This document shows, in pieces, positions 24,101 to 35,062 of a DNA stretch of 64,000 nt. The stretch comes from Hemileia vastatrix (Eukaryota > Basidiomycota > Pucciniomycetes > Pucciniales > Zaghouaniaceae), in the NCBI GenBank assembly GCA_030280995.1, contig JASXTE010000001.1, forward strand, positions 27,852,106 to 27,916,105, written 5' to 3'. Made by a program: the position numbers and the translations under genes. Each line of letters opens with the position of its first letter. Positions within the stretch are counted from its first letter, which is position 1. Under the pieces are notes generated by a model. That model did not search any database. It was not told the DNA's origin and saw only the letters and a program-made list of their open reading frames with translations.

Positions 24101-24789
24101 ATGTCTTTCAAAGAACTTGTCGCTCAATGTGAACTCTGTGCTCGATACCAGGTACCTTGTTTAATGTCCAACCCTAATCTTCCTGGCAGGAAAGCTTGCG
24201 ACTTATGCCGTGTGAAAAAAGTCAAATGTAACCGGCCAATAGTTCCTTCTAAAACAAACGTATATTTAGGACCAGCAGCTCTCCCTGATCCCTCAACTTC
24301 TAAAAAGCGATCAAAAATTCCTGTCTTCTTAAAACAAATAAGATCAAAAACAGCTTCAAAAGTTCAATCTTCATCAGCGGATCCCGGCCTAATTTTGCCT
24401 TCACAAGATCCTAATCCTATAACGCCAGTGCCCCCAACCAACTTTGCTGAGACTATGTTTCCTGGCTCTAAATGTAAGACCCTATTATCTTACTAAAAAC
24501 TTTTAATCAAAATTGACTAAACCTATGACTTAATAACATATTTGAACTTCTAGCTGTCGAAATAACCAACACTGATGATGTTGGTAGAGTGAAGACAGAC
24601 TATATCAATCATTATCCAAATTTTCATCGCTATCTTTTTCTTGACTTTACTAATGAGCTGAAACAAAAAATGCTGGCCTATTTTCAAGAAACTCCAGCTA
24701 ATAACCATGAAGACCTCATTAAAAGAAGAATTTTAATGCAAAGCTTTGATAATGATGTTGAAAAATTTCAAAGAAATTATCTTTTCTAA
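24101..24789 (+). CDS. Antisense Cys-rich accessory gene 1 of element C
   Basis: Two exons, 24101-24473 and 24554-24789, flank an 80-nt intron (GTAAGA..CTTCTAG), giving 202 residues. The N-terminal domain (residues about 10-47) has C-x2-C-x6-C then C-x2-C-x6-C, followed by a basic Pro/Ser-rich linker and a C-terminal acidic/hydrophobic part. The Cys pattern matches accessory gene 2 and the split gene of element B. It lies between pol and the 3' LTR on the opposite strand, 114 bases from the polypurine tract. A zinc-binding nucleic-acid role is inferred from the Cys spacing and basic residues (KKVKCNR). The exact function is unknown; the start is the first ATG before the domain. Confidence 0.7.
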
Positions 24790-25370
24790 CAGTATAACTT
24801 GATAAAATTTTGTTTTTGCTTGGTCTTCTTTAACTTTCAACATAAATGTTGTTTTCTTTCTTCTCTGGCTTAACATAAAATAATAAATAATAAATCTTGT
24901 GATGATTCCACTACTGAGAGCAAGGTTTGAATCCCTTCAGACTCCCATATACCAGTCTTCCTTCTTGTCACAGCATTGAGAGAGTGGATCTTCCTATGAG
25001 CTGAATACTCCTGATTCCAACCTCATAGGGCCCCCCACTGAGCCGAATTCTATGATTCCAATCTCGCCATAAGGTCCTCCAAGCTTCACACCAAAAATGG
25101 TCTAACACTGAGGCACTAAAAAAAATCATTCACTAAAATCCAACTACCATCCTAACTTCTGATTCCTTCATCACAATTTTCAAACTTTGCTATACAGCAA
25201 ACCCATAAAATACTTTTGCCAGGATTCCAATAATAATATTAACTTTAGACCATGTTAAAGCGCCACAAATTTCACCTAATTAACCATTATGCTTTCCTTT
25301 GCATCATCACCACCTAAAATTTTAACCTCCTAAAGCTTATCAGCACCCAATTCCAGAAATAATTGAATAA

Positions 25371-25839
25371 CCAGTTTAGAGTCTTAGTGGACAGTAATAA
25401 ATTAAAAGATTGAATTGAGTTATCCAAACAAGATTGACATTCCAGTTTAAAGTCTTGGTGGACCAAACATATAATCGATTGCCAGTTTATGGTCTTGGTG
25501 GACCAAAGATCGTTTAGGTGCATAAATAACTTGATATATTCCTAAATAAGGCCCAGGCTTGACCAAAGATTGAATAAATTTGATAATCCAGTTTAATGTC
25601 ATAGTGGACCAAACATTTGATCGACAAGTAATCCAGTATAAGGTCATAGTGGACCAATGAATGTTGAATTATCCTGGAGATATTAATTTTCCAGTTTAAA
25701 GTCATAGTGGACTAAACAATGAATGAACTACCAGTTTAAAGTCATGGTGGACCAAACATTTAATCGATAAGAAATCCAGTTTAAGGTCATGGTGGACCCA
25801 ACAGCTTGATAACAGCCCAGTTTAAGGTCTTGGTGGACC
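25371..25839 (+). repeat. Array of nine covarying hairpin motifs upstream of accessory gene 2
   Basis: Nine copies of CCAGTTTA-stem-loop-stem start at 25371, 25442, 25482, 25588, 25633, 25691, 25731, 25776 and 25817. The stem is N-GTC / GAC-N with a six-base loop (TTGGTG, ATAGTG, ATGGTG or TTAGTG). Where the outer pair changes it often stays complementary: GGTC/GACC, AGTC/GACT, TGGTC/GACCA, AGGTC/GACCT. Spacers of 17-83 bases are AT-rich and not repeated. The last copy ends about 95 bases before ATG 25935, so the array may be the leader of that gene. Confidence 0.8.
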
Positions 25840-25934
25840 TAACAACTTCTCTATCCTTGAACCCAGATTTTGCCACCAGATTTCTTTATCCTAGTTTCAA
25901 GTTTTCTTCTTCAAAAAAAATATCTCCTAACAAG

Positions 25935-26948
25935 ATGAAACCTTCTGACTTCATTGCTTCAGCTGATCAATCTTGCAAATATTGTGCTTTCACCCATAGG
26001 GAATGTATCTTCACTTTCAACTGGCAAAAGCACACTTATAACAGTGCCTGTTTATCCTGGTATGAGAAGAAAAGAAAATGTTCTGGCTTGAACTGTGGTT
26101 CTTTCCCCATTACTGCTACTAGCTTCGCTGCCTTCTGCAAACCTCCTCCTTCTTCTTCACCTTCTACTCCACCCCCTATTCCATCAACCTCTAAAGATCC
26201 CATCCCTTTTTCTCCATCAGCCTATTTAAATCTTTCTCCATCACCTAATCCTCTGGGTCCTTCTCTCCAATCTAGACTTGCTGCTACTCCCCCAAGAACT
26301 CTTGCTGCTCCCAGGGCCATGCTTCAACCTTCTAACAATTCTTCTCCTACTTCCAACATCTTGAAGCACAAAAGGTCCTATAATAGCCAGCAATCTTCAT
26401 CTTCTCTTGTTTCATCCAAAAGGCCCAGAACATCTACTTCAAACACCAAATCCAACACTAGTCCTCCTCATCTATCAAAAATAAAAAATCCTTTTGTAAA
26501 CATAAAAAATCCCACTCCATTACCAAGTAAGCCGTTTATCTATGATCATGATAGTGTTGACACAGGTTAGTTGTCTCTTTTTATTTTCTTAATCTTCAGG
26601 TTTTAATTTGCTGATATTTTAATTTGATAAGCGTCCACCGGTTCTCCAATTTCATATTCAGCTTATGAACTACCAGAACCTAATCCAAGCTTCCCTAGAG
26701 TTCCAATTCACCTAGTGTCTGAAAAGCTCTTTGCTAATTTTAATAACCTTATCGCTTATTTCCAACAATACCCCCCCTCTGATAAATCAGAATCTTGGAT
26801 GAGAGAGCAACTGTTAAGAGGCCTTTTTAAAATAGCCAACTGGCTTCAACACTATCGTGACCGTGAAATAAGATTCGAATCCCAGGAAATCTATCAAGGT
26901 CCTTCTAAATTTTCTAATTTCGATTCTTCAAAAGATAACAACCCTTGA
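25935..26948 (+). CDS. Antisense Cys-rich accessory gene 2 of element C
   Basis: Exons 25935-26565 and 26632-26948 flank a 66-nt intron (GTTAGT..GATAAG, with CTGAT branch-like sequence 18 bases before the end), giving 315 residues. The N-terminal Cys domain (residues about 14-58) has C-x2-C-x6-C, then C-x8-C-x4-C. It is followed by a long Ser/Pro/Asn-rich linker with basic patches (KRPRTS) and a C-terminal segment of about 80 residues with W-L-Q-H-Y-type helices. ATG 25935 is preferred over the upstream in-frame ATG 25806, which overlaps the hairpin array. It is a relative of gene 1 and of the element B antisense gene. Possible roles are DNA/RNA binding or capsid-like; neither is shown. Confidence 0.7.
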
Positions 26949-27990
26949 TGGTGTTCTTCCTGGTATGTAGCTTTCTTGAATAATGTTTGAAAAATAAAAA
27001 AATATAAACATCTAAACTACCTAAAACTAAAATACCTTTTATTTATTTATTTTTTTTTATTTTTATTTTTATTTTTATTTTTTATTTTTTATTTTTTATA
27101 TTTTATTTTATTATTATTTTTTTTTATTATTTATTATTATTTTTTTTTTATTTTTTATTTTTTTACCATTTAAAATAAAAGATTTTTTTTTTTTTTTAAA
27201 AAAGATAGTTTTGAAATAAAAGTTAAAATTTAATTTTTAAAGAAAGATAAACGAATGTGAAAAGAAAGATAAAAAAAGTAATAAAAAAAAATTTTTTTTT
27301 TTTAAATAAAATTTTAAAAGATGCCCCCCCGGCCATTTGATGAGCCGTACCCTCGACATCATACCCACATCCAAGTGCAACTTGATGTGGTTACACAATT
27401 TTGAGAAATTGAAAAGAAAATAAAATAAATGAAAGTTTTTAGAAGATGATTTTTATAATGATGATCACTGGGTGGGCTCCCTCAAATTTATAAAAATGAT
27501 TAGAGACCACCAGTGAGCATCACCTTTACAATAATTCATAATATATATTAAAGAAAAGGAATCACAATCTAACATAAAAAAATCAAAAACAAAATAAAAT
27601 AAAAGAATCTTGAATCCGGCGTTGAGAGCGGTGTCTCTTGATTCGTTCTAGTTTATAGTCTTAGTGGACTTCCTATAATTAAAAGACAAAGCCAGGATTC
27701 AACTAGAAACAGGAAAAATTTTGGAAACGAACATTATGGGGTAATTGTGTATAGAGCAGCCAGCCCATCAATTACCCCCACACTTGCCAATATTAAATTA
27801 AGAAGGTTCCCCTGTGAACACTTCTTCCAATAAATTTTTAAAATTTTCCAACACTATCTTCACCCATATTTTAAGAATTTTAAATTTTGAAAATTTTCAA
27901 AGAAGGTTTTCTCGCATTTTGTTATGTTTCATCACAGTTTCGTCGCCCATATGCAGTGTAACGATAGTAAAGTATTTTTGATAAAAATAA
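26949..27990. other. Non-coding 3' region of element C
   Basis: Contains a T-rich then A-rich low-complexity tract (27030-27320), a hairpin near 27458-27524 (GATCACTGGGTGG with CCACCAGTGAGCATC), and one hairpin motif of the CCAGTTTA family at 27648-27670 (AGTC/GACT). No gene seen. Confidence 0.6.
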
Positions 27991-27994
27991 GAAG

Positions 27995-28155
27995 ATAGTT
28001 TATCCTCATTGCGGAGGAATCCATAAAATTTCATAGATATCATAGTTTATCCTCATTGCAGAGGTCAATAAAATTTGATAAATGTCATAGTTTATCCTTG
28101 TTGCGGAGGTTGATAAGATTTTTTATAAACATCATAGTTTATCCTCATTGCGGAG
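27995..28155 (+). repeat. Four hairpin motifs of CCTC/GAGG type at the end of pol C
   Basis: ATAGTTTA followed by CCTC-loop-GAGG occurs at about 27995, 28042, 28087 and 28134, with loops ATTGCG, ATTGCA or GTTGCG. This is the 25371-25839 motif with the middle stem pair flipped from G:C to C:G. The last copy overlaps the stop codon region of pol, encoding the final N-E-D-K-L. Further copies lie inside pol at 29790, 29847, 31849, 31953 and 31998. Confidence 0.75.
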
Positions 28156-31100
28156 GAAGACTTTGGCACTCCTGGTGCCTCTAGGATAGAAACGTTTCAC
28201 TTGATCAGCCGCTACCCTCTTCTTCAATACTACTCCATCCAACTCTTCTAACACATATGAACCGCCAGAAACTTGCTCCTTGATTTTATACGGTCCATTC
28301 CACCTATCTGAAAACATCTTTCCCCATTGACTCTCTAGACTTCTATTATACACCAGGACCATATCACCTGGGTTCAAAGGTTTCCTTAATTGATGTGCCA
28401 ACCGCTCATCCCAATATCTGACTGAGTGATTTCGGATCTTCATCATCCGCGAATATGCCTTTTCTAAATATTCTTCTTTCTTTTCTAGCTGCATCATTCT
28501 TGCACACAATAATTCTTCAGTAGTTTTGACCGTGTCCCAGTCAACTCCAAGATATGATTCAGCTTCTAAATCAACCGGTAAAACTGCTTTCTGTCCAAAA
28601 ACAAGTTCATAAGGTGAAAATCCGGTCGTCCTTTTGGAAGTGATTCGATCAGCAAATAAAACTAAAGGTAAATAGTGCCTCCACTTTTCAGCACTTGTCC
28701 CACACATTTTAACTAAAGCATCCTTGATAACTTGATGCCCTCTTTCAACCATGCCTTCAGCTTCAGGATAATATGGGGTTGCTACCCTAACCTTTGATCC
28801 AACTTTCAATACGGCCCCTTTAAACTCTGTCCCAAATTCAGGACCTCCATCTACCATCACCAACTTCATCACCCCATACCTATATACCCAATTATTCAAA
28901 AAAAATTCTGCCACATTTTTGGCAGTTAAATTAATAAGAGGCGCTGCCTCTACCCAACCAGATAAATCATCTCTGGCTACAATTAAATATTTATACCGTC
29001 CCTCTTTTATATGAACGGCATCTAAACTAACTCTCCCAAAGAGCATATATTCACCGGTCGCGCGTCCAGGTTCTTTTGGCCTTAAATAACTTTGTCTTTG
29101 ACATTCTTCGCATGACTGAACCCACTGTTTAACAGCCATCTTCATGCCAGGCCACCAGAATCGATCAGAAATTCTTCTAAACGTTTCTCCAACGCCTCTA
29201 TGCCCGAGATCTTCATGCAGTGATTTCAAAACTAATTCTTGCCCCTTCTGTTGAGTTATAACTACTTGAGGATTTGGATACCTCCTCCTCATTAAACGTC
29301 GACCAGATAGGTAAAACGTAGTTAACTTCCTCTTGATAGCCACCCATTCATCGTCTTCACAATCTTCTGGCCTCTCTAAAGTCAATAAATATTTGACTAA
29401 CAAAAAATAAAAACCAGTCTGACCCCAGACTTCATCTTGAAAATCGATTAATATAACATCAATAGGGATTTCTCTATCACCAATATCACCTGCACATGAA
29501 TGAGCCAATAATCGTTGACCCCTAAATAAATCTTTAATCGAGCTATGTCGTCGTTTTTCTTCTGAACCTTTGGATCCTTTGTAAACCGTATTTGAAAATA
29601 CCTCTTTCTCTTTATCCACCCTTTTATTTAAATTCTCTAATTCTCTAACATATACACCATTCCTTAATTTACTACTATCCCACACTACCAATCCATCTTC
29701 CTCTACATACACCACATCTTCTTCTACCTCCTTTCTACCGAATTTATCTACACCTTTTCCAACACCTTTATTAACATAAAAACTATTTTCCAGTTTATCC
29801 TCTTGGTGGAGGTCATCATCACCATAATCTAAACACAATAGTCCTGCCAGTTTAACTTCATGGGGGAGGTATGGAAAGTCTTCAGCTCCTTTAGTGCTGG
29901 CTTTGATAATAGGTATATCTTCATCGAACTCTTCTGAGTCTGAATCTTCTTCAGTGGGTGGTCTTCTTGATAAACCATCTGGCATAGTAAAAGTTTTGCC
30001 AGGCTTATGAACTAAATCAAACGAAAAATGTTGAATAAAAGCTACCCATCTCGTCATGGGTGTGTTCGGTAAACTTGGGGAATTAATCATCTGGATTAAC
30101 GATTTTGCATCCACTTGCAACTCAAAATGTTGCCCCCACAAAATATGCTGAAGTTTCTTCAGTATTTTTGCCACACCACATAATTCCAATTTTGGTTGAG
30201 AATATCTTGATTCGACCTCAGTAAATACTACAGATTCATACCTAACTGGCCTGATGTAACCAGCTTTATCCATCTGAGACAAAACCGCCCCAGCTGCAAC
30301 CTGACTTGAATCAACTGCTAAATAAATTCTTCCAGCATCTTTTCCATAATCCAACTTGTGCAGGACTAAATCCTTCCCCACAACCTCCTTCAACTTCACA
30401 AACGCCTTCTCACACTCTTCATCCCACTCCCAGTCTGTATCCTTTCTCGTTAACCGTCTCAATGGAGCTGCCAATGAAGAAAAGTCCTTAATAAACATTC
30501 TAACATATACGCAAACGCTTAAAAACCCTCTAACTTCAGTCGTATTCTTGGGTCTTGGCCAGGACTGAATTTTGTTAACTTTCTTCTTGGACATAATCCT
30601 ACCCTCTCTACATACCACATGGCCTAATATTTCTAAGGCTGGCACACAACATGAAAATTTTGAACCTGAAATAGTTAAACCAGCCTCTTAAATTCGAAAC
30701 AAGATTCTTTCTAGAGTAATTGCAAACTCCCAAATGAATTTGCGTATCCCGGGATTCTCTTCCAACACCTGGTTATCATAGTCGGTTGTTGGTCCCTTAA
30801 TTCCTCCATCATCTATAAAGATCCCAGCATAATGTGGAATTTCTTCTTGAAGGATCCAAGCCATCTGAGCTTGATAAACTGCAACTGAATTTGTTGCTCC
30901 TTGAGGTAATCTTGTTAACTGTAAACGTCCTAGTGGCGTATCAAATGTAGTGAGAGGCCTTGAGTCCGGATGTAACTCTCTCTCATCATATCCACCCATA
31001 ATATCTCCCAAACCATAACACACTCTCCCTGCAAACGCTTCAACAAACTCCTCAGCACTAGGCGGTATCCCAGCATCCTTTATTGTAACCCTATTTAATT

Positions 31101-32289
31101 CCCTAAGATCATGAACAACTCTAAGCTTGCCATTCGGTTTCTTGATACAAAATACCGGACTAGAATAACTTGATGTTGATTGCTCATACAGTCCAGTGCG
31201 TATCCGTTCTCTGACAACTTCAATATAGGCTTCTTTTAATGCAGCCAGAATAGGAATTGGTTTCTGCTGCCACAGTTCATGACATACCACAGGAATCTTG
31301 TAAGGCTCCACATAGGAATGCTTCAACACACCCCTCTCCTCTTCTACAAAAGCAATGGCCTTCTCTCGCTTGACCATCACATCCAACAACAACTTCTTCT
31401 CTTCTCCAGACAACCAACCATCAGGTCCAAAATTAACAACACCCAGTCTCTCAAAAGTGATTCTTGACGTCTCAGAAAATTCAGGTGGATTCTTTACCAA
31501 GGGACTTTCATAAGGATCTCTTGATAACCTTGGTCTTCTCAAGGGTGGATTTAATTTGGCAGGTAGCGGTTCATTAATAGGTCAAACTTTATTTGCTACT
31601 TTCTTATATTTGGCTGCGTCAACATCTAAATAAACTTGAGGTAAAACATTTTCTTTTGTATCGCCATTAAAAATTTCATCAAATGAATCTTCTTCATCGT
31701 CAGAATCAGAATAAGAAAAATTAGAAAAATATTTTATTTCATTTTTAAATTTTACCCTTTTTTCCTTTCCCTCATCTAATTTATAAACAGATTTTCCAAC
31801 ACCTTTGCTTCCCTTATCCAACAGTAAATCACCCGTAAAGAAAGTTGGCAGTTTAACCTCTTGCTGGAGGACCGGAATTGAATTTTCACAAAAATTATTT
31901 TTTTGAGTTTTAATTATACTGAGATTTTTTATTGGATTTTGATGTGATTTTTGCAGTTTACCCTCTTGCTGGAGGTCCAAAATAGAAGGAGATACTTGCA
32001 GTTTAACCTCTTGCTGGAGGTCCAAAAACATACCCTTCCAATTTTTATCCAACCTAATTTGGCCCATTTTGCCTTTTTCACCATTTTTAAATTTAATAGA
32101 AAAACAGGGTAAATCCAATAAACATATAGAAAAGTCCATAACGTATTTGCACTCCAAAGTAATATTAACAGAAAGTAATTGAGAATCCACTTGAATTATC
32201 TCCAAGTGAGCTGACCTATTGCAATCCGGGATCTCATCCTGAGGAGAGATTACAACATTAGAGTGATCAGCCCCTGCTACCCCAAAAAA
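28132..32289 (-). pseudogene. pol: Family C pol: linker, RT, RNase H, integrase (three open blocks, two in-frame stops)
   Basis: Entered by a -1 shift from the protease frame near 32283, it reads in one frame to 28132 with stops only at 31582-31584 (TGA) and 30688-30690 (TAA), both one C-to-T step from sense. The linker (32289-31585) has three LQQE(V/G)KL repeats encoded by the hairpin motif. RT (31542-30688) carries FIDD at residues 242-245 instead of YxDD. RNase H follows (AVDSS near residue 111 of the 30645-28132 block). Integrase shows a zinc finger H477/H482/C512/C515 and catalytic D542, D599, E634 with exact 35-residue spacing. There is no chromodomain; the end is a basic tail. It is probably inactive as read unless stops are bypassed. 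Confidence 0.88.
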
Positions 32290-32762
32290 TGAGTGCATCC
32301 ATCCCTTTCCAACAAACATAATTCACCAGAAGACGTCCGTTTTATATGCCACTTCTTGGTGCAAACACAACACTGGCACAGAGTAGTAATCCCTGGCCGT
32401 GTTTCCCAACCTTCATCTCCAGGAGGCGCTAACCGCATATGTAACCTCCGCATATCTTCACCAGTGATCTCCAAACTAATCCCCATGCCAGCTTGATACC
32501 CTATCCTGGCCTCAAAATCCATCAAAAAAGGACCACCCAGAACAGTTTTGACTGCTCCTCTGGCCACATAAAAGTGAACCTTACCAACAGATCCACCAAT
32601 GCCTAACCTGACATGCTCAGCTGTACCCATCAGCTCCGTCGCATGCCCTCCAATGCCTCTGAGGTTTCCACCAGTCCCACTTTTAATTGGCAAGCCTATA
32701 CTCATCGCTTGCTCCAATGAAATTATATTAATTTGAGACCCTGAATCGACCAAGGCCTTTAC
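32277..32762 (-). CDS. Family C aspartic protease
   Basis: Same frame as gag, separated from it by a single TAA (32763-32765). It starts with the retroviral-type catalytic motif VDSGS-N-I-I-S and contains a second hydrophobic ILG-like segment (VLGGPF). The frame ends TAG at 32277-32279, two codons after the heptamer T-TTT-TTG (32289-32283), where a -1 shift enters the pol frame. The protease would process the polyprotein. The stop before it is either readthrough or a CAA-to-TAA mutation. Confidence 0.8.
   Translation of the reverse strand, partial: VKALVDSGSQINIISLEQAMSIGLPIKSGTGGNLRGIGGHATELMGTAEHVRLGIGGSVGKVHFYVARGAVKTVLGGPFLMDFEARIGYQAGMGISLEITGEDMRRLHMRLAPPGDEGWETRPGITTLCQCCVCTKKWHIKRTSSGELCLLERDGCTHFLG
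32283..32289 (-). promoter_or_regulatory. -1 frameshift heptamer T TTT TTG
   Basis: On the coding strand the zero-frame codons are CAT TTT TTG GGG TAG. The X-XXY-YYZ heptamer is in the correct phase, and a one-base backward slip enters the long pol frame (reading F-F-G-V-A-G-A-D). This is a known class of programmed frameshift site; no downstream pseudoknot was modelled. Confidence 0.65.
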
Positions 32763-34886
32763 TTATTTACTGTTAAGAGTTACCACCAGGTAACCCAGGG
32801 GAGCGTAAAAATGCATATCTACATCTTCCCCAAACTTTTCAGCATTTTCACAAATATATTCCACCTCTCCAGTGGAAACCTGATGCCTCGTCAAATGCTT
32901 CTTTTGCTTATCAGCAAGCGCCGGACTAATTGTAAATAACTCCCCCAAAGATAAGGGAATCTGCAGTTGATTCACCCTATTCAAAACTGCGTCCATCGCA
33001 TTAGCTTGACCAGAAACTACTGGCCGCTCATACTGGACCTTTGATTTAACAACCTTGGCCCTGGGTACCTCTTGAGGTCCAACCGAGCCATCTTCACCCC
33101 CCATTATAACATCTTCACTTTCTATAACCCTAACTCCGTCACCATCTTCTTGCACTAATCCTGATCCATCGCTAGTCCTTCTTACTCCCTCCATTGGGAT
33201 GGGACCGCTAAAACTTGGTCTGGGTAGAGACGCCAACGGTACGTCCTCCTCAGAATCCGAATCATCCTCTGGCATAGGCTCACCATTTAAATCAAACTTG
33301 CCATAACTAGGGGGCCCCATATCAGCAATCCCCTTCTGCATTTTATATAATTTGTCCTTAGAGTAAGGGTTCAATTTGTTGGCGGCAGTTTGAGCACTAG
33401 AATTTTTGTCCTTTGAGTAAGGGTTCACTTTGTTATTCGCCTTGCCAGGATTAGCCCTCAATTGGCTCTGAATGCTACTCTTCGCCTTTGTAGCAGCTGC
33501 TCTTCTAGCAGCATTAACATCGTATTTTCCAGCCATACAGCTACCCTCCACCTGGGCAACCGTCGCCAGCTCTAAACCTCCAAAAGAAGTAGAAAATGTG
33601 GCTTTACTGACCTCTTTCTCCTTGCCCTTGTCAGCTTTACCACCATTACCATTACCATTTTTGCCACCCTTGGCATTAACATCTTCATCCGTCACCTCTT
33701 CAAATCTGGCTCTCCTTTCAGCCGTTAAACTTCTTCTGACCAAATCAGAAGGAGACTGTCTATCACTGGGCTTGATGAACAAACCATCAGGAAATTTATA
33801 AACTTTACCATCAAATAAAACTCGCCCAGCATCCATATCCTTATCAAGAGCAAAACAAACTGTTGCTCTGTGCCCCCTTCTATTACAATAAGAGCACACC
33901 TTTGGCTCATCATAGCCACCTCTATAACTACTACCACCATTCCCACCATTTCTCCCATTGCCTGGGAAGCGGTTACGATTATTATTTCCATTATAATTTC
34001 GACGTTCATAACTTCTGGACTGATAAGAAGTCGACGTTGACGAAGAAGCAATTGGGGCCTTGTTAGCCTTCTGGGTTTCTTGAACAAATATTTTTAATTG
34101 TTTCTTTAAATCGGCCAGGTGATCAACCATCTTATTATCTACATTGCCCTCAACTTTTGCAGCAGGTAATCCCATTTGTGCCTTCTTGGCCTCCTGGGCT
34201 TTGACCATAATATCGTTGTTTTCGGCCAAAACTTTGCTAACCTTGCTAACATATTGAGTGCAGGACTCTTGATATTTGTCCAATTCTAACAACTTGAGAT
34301 GGGCCTGAATGTTCTCTTTGATAACCTCCAGAGCCTGCAGTTTCTGCTCACCATTAGGCAGTTCCTTCATCAAATCTTTTCTTGAAAGATCCTTCAAGAC
34401 GTCCATACAAATATCCCTGCTGCATGCTGACCAAAACAAATCTTTTGCCTGGTTCTCATGCACTAACTCATCCACCAATATGAGATATTCCACCACTTCA
34501 TCAAACTGAACACAGAGCTTTTTGAAGTCAGCCATAGAAGAAACTCCACCTTTTGCTTGCCAGTCTCCAACAATTTTATTGAGGTCCATCATAGTAAACC
34601 TAACACCCCATCTATCAACCATAGCTTTAGAAAGCTTAACCCAATCCTTGTCCTTAAATGCCTGCATAGCAATAACCTCTTTTTCCACCTCCCTATCAGC
34701 AATAAAAAACCTAACTTGCTTCACCATATCCACATGAGAAGCACCATCAACAGCAGCAGCAGCTTCATACCTGCTAATGAACCATTTAACCTCCTCCCCA
34801 TCAAACTTTGGGCCATCCCATGAAACAATTCTAACTGAGGGAGTAAGAGGGTTAGAAGATCCAGAAGCAAAAGCAGAAGAAGACAT
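32763..34886 (-). CDS. gag: Family C gag
   Basis: Uninterrupted 707-residue frame from ATG 34886 to TAA 32763. The N-terminal half is a helical retrotransposon gag domain (W-D-G-P-K-F-D-G.. and D-R-W-G segments). A Gly/Asn/Arg-rich stretch precedes one classical zinc knuckle, C-x2-C-x4-H-x4-C (CSYCNRRGHRATVC, about 33903-33862). The C-terminal part is acidic and low complexity, with DSDSEED. Gag length is greater than the usual 300-450 residues because of this tail. The leader to the primer site is about 155 bases. This is the best preserved gene of element C. Confidence 0.93.
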   Translation of the reverse strand: MSSSAFASGSSNPLTPSVRIVSWDGPKFDGEEVKWFISRYEAAAAVDGASHVDMVKQVRFFIADREVEKEVIAMQAFKDKDWVKLSKAMVDRWGVRFTMMDLNKIVGDWQAKGGVSSMADFKKLCVQFDEVVEYLILVDELVHENQAKDLFWSACSRDICMDVLKDLSRKDLMKELPNGEQKLQALEVIKENIQAHLKLLELDKYQESCTQYVSKVSKVLAENNDIMVKAQEAKKAQMGLPAAKVEGNVDNKMVDHLADLKKQLKIFVQETQKANKAPIASSSTSTSYQSRSYERRNYNGNNNRNRFPGNGRNGGNGGSSYRGGYDEPKVCSYCNRRGHRATVCFALDKDMDAGRVLFDGKVYKFPDGLFIKPSDRQSPSDLVRRSLTAERRARFEEVTDEDVNAKGGKNGNGNGGKADKGKEKEVSKATFSTSFGGLELATVAQVEGSCMAGKYDVNAARRAAATKAKSSIQSQLRANPGKANNKVNPYSKDKNSSAQTAANKLNPYSKDKLYKMQKGIADMGPPSYGKFDLNGEPMPEDDSDSEEDVPLASLPRPSFSGPIPMEGVRRTSDGSGLVQEDGDGVRVIESEDVIMGGEDGSVGPQEVPRAKVVKSKVQYERPVVSGQANAMDAVLNRVNQLQIPLSLGELFTISPALADKQKKHLTRHQVSTGEVEYICENAEKFGEDVDMHFYAPLGYLVVTLNSK

Positions 34887-35043
34887 CCCAATAAGTAATG
34901 AAAAGCGTTAACAATCGATAAAATAACAAGCCTCTTGCAGGCCAATAACAAAAATCCAATTAGAGTTCCAGAAAATATGCCTCTTGCAGGCTAAGAACGT
35001 TCTTGATCCAAGTAAGTCTTTAAAGAAAGCTAGAGAAATCGTA

Positions 35044-35060
35044 CCCCATGTTGGGCGCCA
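35044..35060 (-). promoter_or_regulatory. Primer-binding site of element C (tRNA-Lys type)
   Basis: Two bases inside the 5' LTR the coding strand reads TGGCGCCCAACATGGGG. This is complementary to a tRNA 3' end finishing CGCCA, close to the animal tRNA-Lys(CUU) 3' end as remembered (one mismatch). Position and CCA match are canonical. Confidence 0.85.
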
Positions 35061-35062
35061 AC

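Noticed and set aside
25371..25839. Regularly spaced ~23-base repeats that look like a CRISPR array
   Set aside because: Spacers vary from 17 to 83 bases, repeats diverge with compensatory changes, the setting is a eukaryotic retrotransposon and there are no cas genes.
30306..30568. Plus-strand frames over RNase H of element C
   Set aside because: Shadows of the pol gene; no independent features.
33472..34087. Open frames antisense to and overlapping family C gag
   Set aside because: Shadow frames of a long, well-supported gag gene.
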